A stretch of 64,000 bases of DNA, taken from positions 1 to 64,000 of the forward strand of contig CANTFG010000186.1 in the NCBI GenBank assembly GCA_947652605.1, read 5' to 3'. Position numbers and translations under genes: made by a program. The stretch's first letter is position 1, and each line of letters begins with the position of its first letter. This stretch comes from Elmis aenea. Taxonomy: Eukaryota > Arthropoda > Insecta > Coleoptera > Elmidae. The notes below the pieces were generated by a model. That model worked only from the letters and a program-made list of their open reading frames with translations. It searched no databases and had not been told where the DNA came from. Below, one piece after another: positions 36,101 through 50,468 of the stretch.

Positions 36101-38492
36101 AAATTATTAAAAATTAAAACCAGCTCTTTGAAAGACATATGCAAAACAATTGTAGTAATGTAAAGAGGCGATGGATAAACTGTTCCTGTGATATACAAAT
36201 CAATAATTGAAATTGTTTCGAAATATTCGCTCAAGGAACTTATGTATTAACTAAAGCACGGTATTTTTAGGAAATTATTAAAAATTAAAACCAGCTCATT
36301 GAAAGACATATGCAAAACAATTGTATTCATGTAAAGAGGCGATGGATAAACTGTTCCTGTGATATACAAATCAATAATTAAAATTGTGTAGAAATAGTCG
36401 CTCAAGGAACATATGTATTAACTAAAGCACGGTATTTTTAGGAAATTATTAAAAATTAAAACCAGCTCATTGAAAGACATATGCAAAACAATTGTATTCA
36501 TGTAAAGAGGCGATGGATAAACTGTTCCTGTGATATACAAATCAATAATTAAAATTGTTTTGAAATAGTCGCTCAAGGAACATATGTATTAACTAAAGCA
36601 CGGTATTTTTAGGAAATTATTAAAAATTAAAACCAGCTCATTGAAAGACATATGCAAAACAATTGTATTCATGTAAAGAGGCGATGGATAAACTGTTCCT
36701 GTGATATACAAATCAATAATTAAAATTGTTTAGAAATAGTCGCTCAAGGAACATATGTATTAACTAAAGCACGGTATTTTTAGGAAATTATTAAAAATTA
36801 AAACCAGCCCATTGAAAGACATATGCAAAACAATTGTATTCATGTAAAGAGGCGATGGATAAACTGTTTCTGTGATATACAAATCAATAATTAAAATTGT
36901 TTCGAAATAGTCGCTCAAGGAACATATGTATTAACTAAAGCACGGTATTTTTAGGAAATTATTAAAAATTAAAACCAGCTCATTGAAAGACATATGCAAA
37001 ACAATTGTATTCATGTAAAGAGGCGATGGATAAACTGTTCCTGTGATATACAAATCAATAATTGAAATTGTTTCGAAATAGTCGCTCAAGGAACATATGT
37101 ATTAACTAAAGCACGGTATTTTTAGGAAATTATTAAAAATTAAAACCATCTCTTTGAAAGACATATGCAAAACAATTGTATTCATGTAAAGAGGCAATGG
37201 ATAAACTGTTCCTGTGATATACAAATCAATAATTAAAATTGTTCAGAAATAGTCGCTCAAGGAACATATGTATTAACTAAAGCACGGTATTTTTAGGAAA
37301 TTATTAAAAATTAAAACCAGCTCATTGAAAGACATATGCAAAACAATTGTATTCATGTAAAGAGGCGATGGATAAACTGTTCCTGTGATATACAAATCAA
37401 TAATTGAAATTGTTTCGAAATAGTCGCTCAAGGAACATATGTATTAACTAAAGCACGGTATTTTTAGGAAATTATTAAAAATTAAAACCAGCTCATTGAA
37501 AGACATATGCAAAACAATTGTATTCATGTAAAGAGGCGATGGATAAACTGTTCCTGTGATATACAAATCAATAATTAAAATTGTTTTGAAATAGTCGCTC
37601 AAGGAACATATGTATTAACTAAAGCACGGTATTTTTAGGAAATTATTAAAAATTAAAACCAGCTCATTGAAAGACATATGCAAAACAATTGTATTCATGT
37701 AAAGAGGCGATGGATAAACTGTTCCTGTAATATACAAATCAATAATTAAAATTGTTTCGAAATAGTCGCTCAAGGAACATATGTATTAACTAAAGCACGG
37801 TATTTTTAGGAAATTATTAAAAATTAAAACCAGCTCATTGAAAGACATATGCAAAACAATTGTATTTATGTAAAGAAGCGATGGATAAATTGTTCCTGTG
37901 ATATACAAATCAATAATTAAAATTGTTTAGAAATAGTCGCTCAAGGAACATATGTATTAACTAAAGCACGGTATTTTTAGGAAATTATTAAAAATTAAAA
38001 CCAGCTCATTGAAAGACATATGCAAAACAATTGTATTCATGTAAAGAGGCGATGGATAAACTGTTCCTGTGATATACAAATCAATAATTAAAATTGTTTC
38101 GAAATAGTCGCTCAAGGAACATATGTATTAACTAAAGCACGGTATTTTTAGGAAATTATTAAAAATTTAAACCAGCTCATTAAAAGACATATGCAAAACA
38201 ATTGTATTCATGTAAAGTGGCGATGGATAAACTGTTTCTGTGATATACAAATCAATAATTAAAATTGTTTCGAAATAGTCGCTCAAGGAACATATGTATT
38301 AACTAAAGCACGGTATTTTTAGTAAATTATTAAAAATTAAAACCAGCTCATTGAAAGACATATGCAAAACAATTGTATTCATGTAAAGAGGCGATGGATA
38401 AACTGTTTCTGTGATATACAAATCAATAATTGAAATTGTTTCAATTAGTCGCTCAAGGAACATATGTATTAACTAAAGCACGGTATTTTTAG
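33187..38492. repeat. 31-monomer HOR, copy 2
   Basis: This matches 27539-32844 in monomer order, in the positions of the +3 insertions (33358, 35584) and in the terminal 170-bp monomer (38323). A difference I noticed is the first base of the 38323 monomer (agtaaatt versus aggaaatt). The low divergence indicates recent duplication or ongoing homogenisation. Copies this long and this similar are also where assemblies can collapse or expand. Confidence 0.92.
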
Positions 38493-39005
38493 GAAATTAT
38501 TAAAAATTAAAACCAGCTCATTGAAAGACATATGCAAAACAATTGTATTCATGTAAAGTGGCGATGGATAAACTGTTTCTGTGATATACAAATCAATAAT
38601 TAAAATTGTTTCGAAATAGTCGCTCAAGGAACATATGTATTAACTAAAGCACGGTATTTTTAGGAAATTATTAAAAATTAAAACCAGCTCATTGAAAGAC
38701 ATATGCAAAACAATTGTATTCATGTAAAGAGGCGATGGATAAACTTTTCCTGTGATATACAAATCAATAATTAAAATTGTTTCGAAATAGTCGCTCAAGG
38801 AACACATGTATTAACTAAAGCACGGCATTTTTAGGAAATTATTAAAAATTAAAACCAGCCCATTGAAAGACATATGCAAAACAATTGTATTCATGTAAAG
38901 AGGCGATGGATAAACTGTTCCTGTGATATACAAATCAATAATTAAAATTGTTTAGAAATAGTCGCTCAAGGAACATATGTATTAACTAAAGCACGGTCTT
39001 TTTAG

Positions 39006-42000
39006 GAAATTATTAAAAATTAAAACCAGCTCATTGAAAGACATATGCAAAACAATTGTATTCATGTAAAGAGGCGATGGATAAACTGTTTCTGTGATAT
39101 ACAAATCAATAATTGAAATTGTTTCGAAATAGTCGCTCAAGGAACATATGTATTAACTAAAGCACGGTATTTTTAGGAAATTATTAAAAATTAAAACCAG
39201 CTCATTGAAAGACATATGCAAAACAATTGTATTCATGTAAAGAGGCGATGGATAAACTGTTCCTGTGATATACAAATCAATAATTAAAATTGTGTAGAAA
39301 TAGTCGCTCAAGGAACATAATATGTATTAACTAAAGCACGGTATTTTTAGGAAATTATTAAAAATTAAAACCAGCTCATTGAAAGACATATGCAAAACAA
39401 TTGTATTCATGTAAAGAGGCGATGGATAAACTGTTTCTGTGATATACAAATCAATAATTAAAATTGTTTCGAAATAGTCGCTCAAGAAACATATGTATTA
39501 ACTAAAGCACGGTATTTTTAGGAAATTATTAAAAATTAAAACCAGATCATTGAAAGACATATGCAAAACAATTGTATTCATGTAAAGAGGCGATGGATAA
39601 ACTGTTCCTGTGATATACAAATCAATAATTGAAATTGTTTCGAAATATTCGCTCAAGGAACATATGTATTAACTAAAGCACGGTATTTTTAGGAAATTAT
39701 TAAAAATTAAAACCAGCTCTTTGAAAGACATATGCAAAACAATTGTAGTAATGTAAAGAGGCGATGGATAAACTGTTCCTGTGATATACAAATCAATAAT
39801 TGAAATTGTTTCGAAATATTCGCTCAAGGAACTTATGTATTAACTAAAGCACGGTATTTTTAGGAAATTATTAAAAATTAAAACCAGCTCATTGAAAGAC
39901 ATATGCAAAACAATTGTATTCATGTAAAGAGGCGATGGATAAACTGTTCCTGTGATATACAAATCAATAATTAAAATTGTGTAGAAATAGTCGCTCAAGG
40001 AACATATGTATTAACTAAAGCACGGTATTTTTAGGAAATTATTAAAAATTAAAACCAGCTCATTGAAAGACATATGCAAAACAATTGTATTCATGTAAAG
40101 AGGCGATGGATAAACTGTTCCTGTGATATACAAATCAATAATTAAAATTGTTTTGAAATAGTCGCTCAAGGAACATATGTATTAACTAAAGCACGGTATT
40201 TTTAGGAAATTATTAAAAATTAAAACCAGCTCATTGAAAGACATATGCAAAACAATTGTATTCATGTAAAGAGGCGATGGATAAACTGTTCCTGTGATAT
40301 ACAAATCAATAATTAAAATTGTTTAGAAATAGTCGCTCAAGGAACATATGTATTAACTAAAGCACGGTATTTTTAGGAAATTATTAAAAATTAAAACCAG
40401 CCCATTGAAAGACATATGCAAAACAATTGTATTCATGTAAAGAGGCGATGGATAAACTGTTTCTGTGATATACAAATCAATAATTAAAATTGTTTCGAAA
40501 TAGTCGCTCAAGGAACATATGTATTAACTAAAGCACGGTATTTTTAGGAAATTATTAAAAATTAAAACCAGCTCATTGAAAGACATATGCAAAACAATTG
40601 TATTCATGTAAAGAGGCGATGGATAAACTGTTCCTGTGATATACAAATCAATAATTGAAATTGTTTCGAAATAGTCGCTCAAGGAACATATGTATTAACT
40701 AAAGCACGGTATTTTTAGGAAATTATTAAAAATTAAAACCATCTCTTTGAAAGACATATGCAAAACAATTGTATTCATGTAAAGAGGTGATGGATAAACT
40801 GTTCCTGTGATATACAAATCAATAATTAAAATTGTTCAGAAATAGTCGCTCAAGGAACATATGTATTAACTAAAGCACGGTATTTTTAGGAAATTATTAA
40901 AAATTAAAACCAGCTCATTGAAAGACATATGCAAAACAATTGTATTCATGTAAAGAGGCGATGGATAAACTGTTCCTGTGATATACAAATCAATAATTGA
41001 AATTGTTTCGAAATAGTCGCTCAAGGAACATATGTATTAACTAAAGCACGGTATTTTTAGGAAATTATTAAAAATTAAAACCAGCTCATTGAAAGACATA
41101 TGCAAAACAATTGTATTCATGTAAAGAGGCGATGGATAAACTGTTCCTGTGATATACAAATCAATAATTAAAATTGTTTTGAAATAGTCGCTCAAGGAAC
41201 ATATGTATTAACTAAAGCACGGTATTTTTAGGAAATTATTAAAAATTAAAACCAGCTCATTGAAAGACATATGCAAAACAATTGTATTCATGTAAAGAGG
41301 CGATGGATAAACTGTTCCTGTAATATACAAATCAATAATTAAAATTGTTTCGAAATAGTCGCTCAAGGAACATATGTATTAACTAAAGCACGGTATTTTT
41401 AGGAAATTATTAAAAATTAAAACCAGCTCATTGAAAGACATATGCAAAACAATTGTATTTATGTAAAGAAGCGATGGATAAATTGTTCCTGTGATATACA
41501 AATCAATAATTAAAATTGTTTAGAAATAGTCGCTCAAGGAACATATGTATTAACTAAAGCACGGTATTTTTAGGAAATTATTAAAAATTAAAACCAGCTC
41601 ATTGAAAGACATATGCAAAACAATTGTATTCATGTAAAGAGGCGATGGATAAACTGTTCCTGTGATATACAAATCAATAATTAAAATTGTTTCGAAATAG
41701 TCGCTCAAGGAACATATGTATTAACTAAAGCACGGTATTTTTAGGAAATTATTAAAAATTTAAACCAGCTCATTAAAAGACATATGCAAAACAATTGTAT
41801 TCATGTAAAGTGGCGATGGATAAACTGTTTCTGTGATATACAAATCAATAATTAAAATTGTTTCGAAATAGTCGCTCAAGGAACATATGTATTAACTAAA
41901 GCACGGTATTTTTAGGAAATTATTAAAAATTAAAACCAGCTCATTGAAAGACATATGCAAAACAATTGTATTCATGTAAAGAGGCGATGGATAAACTGTT

Positions 42001-42427
42001 TCTGTGATATACAAATCAATAATTGAAATTGTTTCAATTAGTCGCTCAAGGAACATATGTATTAACTAAAGCACGGTATTTTTAGGAAATTATTAAAAAT
42101 TAAAACCAGCTCATTGAAAGACATATGCAAAACAATTGTATTCATGTAAAGTGGCGATGGATAAACTGTTTCTGTGATATACAAATCAATAATTAAAATT
42201 GTTTCGAAATAGTCGCTCAAGGAACATATGTATTAACTAAAGCACGGTATTTTTAGGAAATTATTAAAAATTAAAACCAGCTCATTGAAAGACATATGCA
42301 AAACAATTGTATTCATGTAAAGAGGCGATGGATAAACTGTTCCTGTGATATACAAATCAATAATTAAAATTGTTTCGAAATAGTCGCTCAAGGAACACAT
42401 GTATTAACTAAAGCACGGCATTTTTAG
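39006..42427. repeat. Partial third HOR copy (20 monomers)
   Basis: This matches 35413-38834 at an offset of 3,593 bp, from the fn monomer and the cataatatg monomer (39177) through the tttcaattag monomer (41916) to the h monomer at 42257. Its catctctttg monomer, at about 40732, has gaggtgatgg, whereas the copies at 29252, 31478, 34900 and 37126 have gaggcaatgg. Both are changes at the same CpG. The monomer before this block (38835) is a hybrid carrying 26C, TTAG and tcttttt. Confidence 0.9.
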
Positions 42428-43792
42428 GAAATTATTAACAATTAAAACCAGCCCATTGAAAGACATATGCAAAACAATTGTATTCATGTAAAGAGGCGAT
42501 GGATAAACTGTTTCTGTGATATACAAATCAATAATTGAAATTGTTTCGATTAGTCGCTCAAGGAACATATGTATTAACTAAAGCACGGTATTTTTAGGAA
42601 ATTATTAAAAATTTAAACCAGCTCATTAAAAGACATATGCAAAACAATTGTATTCATGTAAAGAGGCGATGGATAAACTGTTTCTGTGATATACAAATCA
42701 ATAATTGAAATTGTTTCGAAATAGTCGCTCAAGGAACATATGTATTAACTAAAGCACGGTATTTTTAGGAAATTATTAAAAATTAAAACCAGCTCATTGA
42801 AAGACATATGCAAAACAATTGTATTCATGTAAAGAGGCGATGGATAAACTGTTCCTGTGATATACAAATCAATAATTAAAATTGTTTCGAAATAGTCGCT
42901 CAAGAAACATATGTATTAACTAAAGCACGGTATTTTTAGGAAATTATTAAAAATTAAAACCAGCTCATTGAAAGACATATGCAAAACAATTGTATTCATG
43001 TAAAGAAGCGATGGATAAACTGTTCCTGTGATATACAAATCAATAATTAAAATTGTTTAGAAATAGTCGCTCAAGGAACATATGTATTAACTAAAGCACG
43101 GTATTTTTATGAAATTATTAAAAATTAAAACCCGCTCATTGAAAGACATATGCAAAACAATTGTATTCATGTAAAGAGGCGATGGATAAACTGTTCCTGT
43201 GATATACAAATCAATAATTAAAATTGTTTAGAAATAGTCGCTCAAGGAACATATGTATTAACTAAAGCACGGTATTTTTAGGAAATTATTAAAAATTAAA
43301 ACCAGCTCATTGAAAGACATATGCAAAACAATTGTATTCATGTAAAGAGGCGATGGATAAACTGTTTCTGTGATATACAAATCAATAATTGAAATTGTTT
43401 CGATTAGTCGCTCAAGGAACATATGTATTAACTAAAGCACGGTATTTTTAGGAAATTATTAAAATCTAAAACCAGCTCATTGAAAGACATATGCAAAACA
43501 ATTGTATTCATGTAAAGAGGCGATGGATAAACTGTTCCTGTGATATACAAATCAATAATTAAAATTGTTTCGAAATAGTCGCTCAAGGAACATATGTATT
43601 AACTAAAGCACGGTATTTTTAGGAAATTATTAAAAATTAAAACCAGCTCATTGAAAGACATATGCAAAACAATTGTATTCATGTAAAGAGGCGATGGATA
43701 AACTGTTCCTGTGATATACAAATCAATAAATGAAATTGTTTCAATTAGTCGCTCAAGGAACATATGTATTAACTAAAGCACGGTATTTTTAG
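42086..43792. repeat. 10-mer HOR, copy 1 (1,707 bp)
   Basis: Order: 67T/86T; h; attaacaatt with 26C, 110G and tttcgattag (170 bp); V-like with 68G and 110G; 137A; 68A type A; 23C preceded by tttttatg; fn with tttcgattag (170 bp); aaaatctaaaacc; aaatgaaatt with tttcaattag (170 bp). Ten monomers minus three single-base deletions give 1,707 bp, exactly the spacing to the next copy. All three deletions fall in the box-like motif and break its spacing. The first two monomers also belong to the 39006-42427 match. Confidence 0.92.
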
Positions 43793-45500
43793 GAAATTAT
43801 TAAAAATTAAAACCAGCTCATTGAAAGACATATGCAAAACAATTGTATTCATGTAAAGTGGCGATGGATAAACTGTTTCTGTGATATACAAATCAATAAT
43901 TAAAATTGTTTCGAAATAGTCGCTCAAGGAACATATGTATTAACTAAAGCACGGTATTTTTAGGAAATTATTAAAAATTAAAACCAGCTCATTGAAAGAC
44001 ATATGCAAAACAATTGTATTCATGTAAAGAGGCGATGGATAAACTGTTCCTGTGATATACAAATCAATAATTAAAATTGTTTCGAAATAGTCGCTCAAGG
44101 AACACATGTATTAACTAAAGCACGGCATTTTTAGGAAATTATTAACAATTAAAACCAGCCCATTGAAAGACATATGCAAAACAATTGTATTCATGTAAAG
44201 AGGCGATGGATAAACTGTTTCTGTGATATACAAATCAATAATTGAAATTGTTTCGATTAGTCGCTCAAGGAACATATGTATTAACTAAAGCACGGTATTT
44301 TTAGGAAATTATTAAAAATTTAAACCAGCTCATTAAAAGACATATGCAAAACAATTGTATTCATGTAAAGAGGCGATGGATAAACTGTTTCTGTGATATA
44401 CAAATCAATAATTGAAATTGTTTCGAAATAGTCGCTCAAGGAACATATGTATTAACTAAAGCACGGTATTTTTAGGAAATTATTAAAAATTAAAACCAGC
44501 TCATTGAAAGACATATGCAAAACAATTGTATTCATGTAAAGAGGCGATGGATAAACTGTTCCTGTGATATACAAATCAATAATTAAAATTGTTTCGAAAT
44601 AGTCGCTCAAGAAACATATGTATTAACTAAAGCACGGTATTTTTAGGAAATTATTAAAAATTAAAACCAGCTCATTGAAAGACATATGCAAAACAATTGT
44701 ATTCATGTAAAGAAGCGATGGATAAACTGTTCCTGTGATATACAAATCAATAATTAAAATTGTTTAGAAATAGTCGCTCAAGGAACATATGTATTAACTA
44801 AAGCACGGTATTTTTATGAAATTATTAAAAATTAAAACCCGCTCATTGAAAGACATATGCAAAACAATTGTATTCATGTAAAGAGGCGATGGATAAACTG
44901 TTCCTGTGATATACAAATCAATAATTAAAATTGTTTAGAAATAGTCGCTCAAGGAACATATGTATTAACTAAAGCACGGTATTTTTAGGAAATTATTAAA
45001 AATTAAAACCAGCTCATTGAAAGACATATGCAAAACAATTGTATTCATGTAAAGAGGCGATGGATAAACTGTTTCTGTGATATACAAATCAATAATTGAA
45101 ATTGTTTCGATTAGTCGCTCAAGGAACATATGTATTAACTAAAGCACGGTATTTTTAGGAAATTATTAAAATCTAAAACCAGCTCATTGAAAGACATATG
45201 CAAAACAATTGTATTCATGTAAAGAGGCGATGGATAAACTGTTCCTGTGATATACAAATCAATAATTAAAATTGTTTCGAAATAGTCGCTCAAGGAACAT
45301 ATGTATTAACTAAAGCACGGTATTTTTAGGAAATTATTAAAAATTAAAACCAGCTCATTGAAAGACATATGCAAAACAATTGTATTCATGTAAAGAGGCG
45401 ATGGATAAACTGTTCCTGTGATATACAAATCAATAAATGAAATTGTTTCGAAATATTCGCTCAAGGAACATATGTATTAACTAAAGCACGGTATTTTTAG
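43793..45500. repeat. 10-mer HOR, copy 2 (1,708 bp)
   Basis: Nine monomers repeat copy 1 in order, including attaacaatt (44135), tttttatg before 44818 and aaaatctaaaacc (45159). The tenth (45330) shares the left half aaatgaaatt with its partner at 43623 but ends ttcgaaatattcg instead of ttcaattag, so it is 171 bp rather than 170. The switch lies inside the box-like motif. Confidence 0.9.
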
Positions 45501-45672
45501 GAAATTATTAAAAATTAAAAACCAGCTCATTGAAAGACATATGCAAAACAATTGTAGTAATGTAAAGAGGCGATGGATAAACTGTTCCTGTGATATACAA
45601 ATCAATAATTGAAATTGTTTCGAAATATTCGCTCAAGGAACATATGTATTAACTAAAGCACGGTATTTTTAG
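45501..45672. repeat. gtagtaatg monomer, 172 bp, without 28T
   Basis: This has the gtagtaatg, 110G and atattcg markers of the tracer monomer but ctcattg instead of ctctttg, and one extra A (aaaaaccagc). It follows an atattcg monomer, as all other copies do. It is a diverged relative, and its left half may have been replaced. Confidence 0.85.
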
Positions 45673-46869
45673 GAAATTATTAAAAATTAAAACCAGCTCA
45701 TTGAAAGACATATGCAAAACAATTGTATTCATGTAAAGAGGCGATGGATAAACTGTTCCTGTGATATACAAATCAATAATTAAAATTGTTTAGAAATAGT
45801 CGCTCAAGGAACATATGTATTAACTAAAGCACGGTATTTTTAGGAAATTATTAAAAATTAAAACCAGCTCATTGAAAGACATATGCAAAACAATTGTATT
45901 CATGTAAAGAAGCGATGGATAAATTGTTCCTGTGATATACAAATCAATAATTAAAATTGTTTAGAAATAGTCGCTCAAGGAACATATGTATTAACTAAAG
46001 CACGGTATTTTTAGGAAATTATTAAAAATTAAAACCAGCTCATTGAAAGACATATGCAAAACAATTGTATTCATGTAAAGAAGCGATGGATAAATTGTTC
46101 CTGTGATATACAAATTAATAATTAAAATTGTTTAGAAATAGTCGCTCAAGGAACATATGTATTAACTAAAGCACGGTATTTTTAGGAAATTATTAAAAAT
46201 TAAAACCAGCTCATTGAAAGACATATGCAAAACAATTGTATTCATGTAAAGAGGCGATGGATAAACTGTTCCTGTGATATACAAATCAATAATTAAAATT
46301 GTTTAGAAATAGTCGCTCAAGGAACATATGTATTAACTAAAGCACGGTATTTTTAGGAAATTATTAAAAATTAAAACCAGCTCATTGAAAGACATATGCA
46401 AAACAATTGTATTCATGTAAAGAGGCGATGGATAAACTGTTCCTGTGATATACAAATCAATAATTAAAATTGTGTAGAAATAGTCGCTCAAGGAACATAT
46501 GTATTAACTAAAGCACGGTATTTTTAGGAAATTATTAAAAATTAAAACCAGCTCATTGAAAGACATATGCAAAACAATTGTATTCATGTAAAGAGGCGAT
46601 GGATAAACTGTTCCTGTGATATACAAATCAATAATTAAAATTGTTTCGAAATAGTCGCTCAAGGAACACATGTATTAACTAAAGCACGGCATTTTTAGGA
46701 AATTATTAAAAATTAAAACCAGCTCATTGAAAGACATATGCAAAACAATTGTATTCATGTAAAGAGGCGATGGATAAACTGTTCCTGTGATATACAAATC
46801 AATAATTAAAATTGTTTAGAAATAGTCGCTCAAGGAACACATGTATTAACTAAAGCACGGTATTTTTAG

Positions 46870-48750
46870 GAAATTATTAAAAATTAAAACCAACTCATTG
46901 AAAGACATATGCAAAACAATTGTATTCATGTAAAGAGGCGATGGATAAACTGTTTCTGTGATATACAAATCAATAATTAAAATTGTTTCGAAATAGTCGC
47001 TCAAGGAACATATGTATTAACTAAAGCACGGTATTTTTAGGAAATTATTAAAAATTTAAACCAGCTCATTAAAAGACATATGCAAAACAATTGTATTCAT
47101 GTAAAGTGGCGATGGATAAACTGTTTCTGTGATATACAAATCAATAATTAAAATTGTTTCGAAATAGTCGCTCAAGGAACATATGTATTAACTAAAGCAC
47201 GGTATTTTTAGGAAATTATTAAAAATTAAAACCAGCTCATTGAAAGACATATGCAAAACAATTGTATTCATGTAAAGAGGCGATGGATAAACTGTTCCTG
47301 TGATATACAAATCAATAATTAAAATTGTTTCGAAATAGTCGCTCAAGGAACACATGTATTAACTAAAGCACGGCATTTTTAGGAAATTATTAAAAATTAA
47401 AACCAGCTCATTGAAAGACATATGCAAAACAATTGTATTCATGTAAAGAGGCGATGGATAAACTGTTCCTGTGATATACAAATCAATAATTAAAATTGTT
47501 TAGAAATAGTCGCTCAAGGAACATATGTATTAACTAAAGCACGGTATTTTTAGGAAATTATTAAAAATTAAAACCAGCTCATTGAAAGACATATGCAAAA
47601 CAATTGTATTCATGTAAAGAGGCGATGGATAAACTGTTCCTGTGATATACAAATCAATAATTAAAATTGTGTAGAAATAGTCGCTCAAGGAACATATGTA
47701 TTAACTAAAGCACGGTATTTTTAGGAAATTATTAAAAATTAAAACCAGCTCATTGAAAGACATATGCAAAACAATTGTATTCATGTAAAGAGGCGATGGA
47801 TAAACTGTTCCTGTGATATACAAATCAATAATTAAAATTGTTTCGAAATAGTCGCTCAAGGAACACATGTATTAACTAAAGCACGGTATTTTTAGGAAAT
47901 TATTAAAAATTAAAACCAGCTCATTGAAAGACATATGCAAAACAATTGTATTCATGTAAAGAGGCGATGGATAAACTGTTCCTGTGATATACAAATCAAT
48001 AATTAAAATTGTTTCGAAATAGTCGCTCAAGGAACACATGTATTAACTAAAGCACGGTATTTTTAGGAAATTATTGAAAATTAAAACCAACTCATTGAAA
48101 GACATATGCAAAACAATTGTATTCATGTAAAGAGGCGATGGATAAACTGTTTCTGTGATATACAAATCAATAATTAAAATTGTTTCGAAATAGTCGCTCA
48201 AGGAACATATGTATTAACTAAAGCACGGTATTTTTAGGAAATTATTAAAAATTTAAACCAGCTCATTAAAAGACATATGCAAAACATTTGTATTCATGTA
48301 AAGTGGCGATGGATAAACTGTTTCTGTGATATACAAATCAATAATTAAAATTGTTTCGAAATAGTCGCTCAAGGAACATATGTATTAACTAAAGCACGGT
48401 ATTTTTAGGAAATTATTAAAAATTAAAACCAGCTCATTGAAAGACATATGCAAAACAATTGTATTCATGTAAAGAGGCGATGGATAAACTGTTCCTGTGA
48501 TATACAAATCAATTATTAAAATTGTTTCGAAATAGTCGCTCAAGGAACACATGTATTAACTAAAGCACGGCATTTTTAGGAAATTATTAAAAATTAAAAC
48601 CAGCTCATTGAAAGACATATGCAAAACAATTGTATTCATGTAAAGAGGCGATGGATAAACTGTTCCTGTGATATACAAATCAATAATTAAAATTGTTTAG
48701 AAATAGTCGCTCAAGGAACATATGTATTAACTAAAGCACGGTATTTTTAG
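46870..48750. repeat. 7-mer HOR with 24A marker (1,197-bp period)
   Basis: The order 24A, V, h, A, gtgtag, and two cacatg monomers with ggtatt at 46870-48066 is followed by 24A, V, h, A at 48067-48750. The two ccaactc sites are exactly 1,197 bp apart. The second run has private changes (attattgaaa at 48067, acatttg at 48238, caattatt at 48409). Confidence 0.82.
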
Positions 48751-50468
48751 GAAATTATTAAAAATTAAAACCAGCTCATTGAAAGACATATGCAAAACAA
48801 TTGTATTCATGTAAAGAGGCGATGGATAAACTGTTTCTGTGATATACAAATCAATAATTGAAATTGTTTCGAAATAGTCGCTCAAGGAACATATGTATTA
48901 ACTAAAGCACGGTATTTTTAGGAAATTATTAAAAATTAAAACCAGCTCATTGAAAGACATATGCAAAACAATTGTATTCATGTAAAAAGGCGATGGATAA
49001 ACTGTTCCTGTGATATACAAATCAATAATTAAAATTGTTTAGAAATAGTCGCTCAAGGAACATATGTATTAACTAAAGCACGGTATTTTTAGGAAATTAT
49101 TAAAAATTAAAACCAGCTCATTGAAAGACATATGCAAAACAATTGTATTCATGTAAAGAAGCGATGGATAAACTGTTCCTGTGATATACAAATCAATAAT
49201 TAAAATTGTTTAGAAATAGTCGCTCAAGGAACATATGTATTAACTAAAGCACGGTATTTTTATGAAATTATTAAAAATTAAAACCCGCTCATTGAAAGAC
49301 ATATGCAAAACAATTGTATTCATGTAAAGAGGCGATGGATAAACTGTTCCTGTGATATACAAATCAATAATTAAAATTGTTTAGAAATAGTCGCTCAAGG
49401 AACATATGTATGTATTAACTAAAGCACGGTATTTTTAGGAAATTATTAAAAATTAAAACCAGCTCATTGAAAGACATATGCAAAACAATTGTATTCATGT
49501 AAAGAGGCGATGGATAAACTGTTCCTGTGATATACAAATCAATAATTAAAATTGTTTCGAAATAGTCGCTCAAGAAACATATGTATTAACTAAAGCACGG
49601 TATTTTTAGGAAATTATTAAAAATTAAAACCAGCTCATTGAAAGACATATGCAAAACAATTGTATTCATGTAAAGAGGCGATGGATAAACTGTTTCTGTG
49701 ATATACAAATCAATAATTGAAATTGTTTCGAAATAGTCGCTCAAGGAACATATGTATTAACTAAAGCACGGTATTTTTAGGAAATTATTAAAAATTAAAA
49801 CCAGCTCATTGAAAGACATATGCAAAACAATTGTATTCATGTAAAGAGGCGATGGATAAACTGTTCCTGTGATATACAAATCAATAATTAAAATTGTTTA
49901 GAAATAGTCGCTCAAGGAACATATGTATTAACTAAAGCACGGTATTTTTAGGAAATTATTAAAAATTAAAACCAGCTCATTGAAAGACATATGCAAAACA
50001 ATTGTATTCATGTAAAGAAGCGATGGATAAACTGTTCCTGTGATATACAAATCAATAATTAAAATTGTTTAGAAATAGTCGCTCAAGGAACATATGTATT
50101 AACTAAAGCACGGTATTTTTAGGAAATTATTAAAAATTAAAACCCGCTCATTGAAAGACATATGCAAAACAATTGTATTCATGTAAAGAGGCGATGGATA
50201 AACTGTTCCTGTGATATACAAATCAATAATTAAAATTGTTTAGAAATAGTCGCTCAAGGAACATATGTATGTATTAACTAAAGCACGGTATTTTTAGGAA
50301 ATTATTAAAAATTAAAACCAGCTCATTGAAAGACATATGCAAAACAATTGTATTCATGTAAAGAGGCGATGGATAAACTGTTCCTGTGATATACAAATCA
50401 ATAATTAAAATTGTTTCGAAATAGTCGCTCAAGAAACATATGTATTAACTAAAGCACGGTATTTTTAG
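48751..50468. repeat. Tandem 5-mer HOR (2 x 859 bp)
   Basis: The order fn, A, 68A type A, 23C type A with TATG duplication (175 bp), 137A occurs at 48751-49609 and again at 49610-50468. Five monomers plus 4 bases give the 859-bp period. The first copy has tttttatg before its 23C monomer (49264); the second has tttttagg. The first four monomers recur at 59534-60221. Confidence 0.9.
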
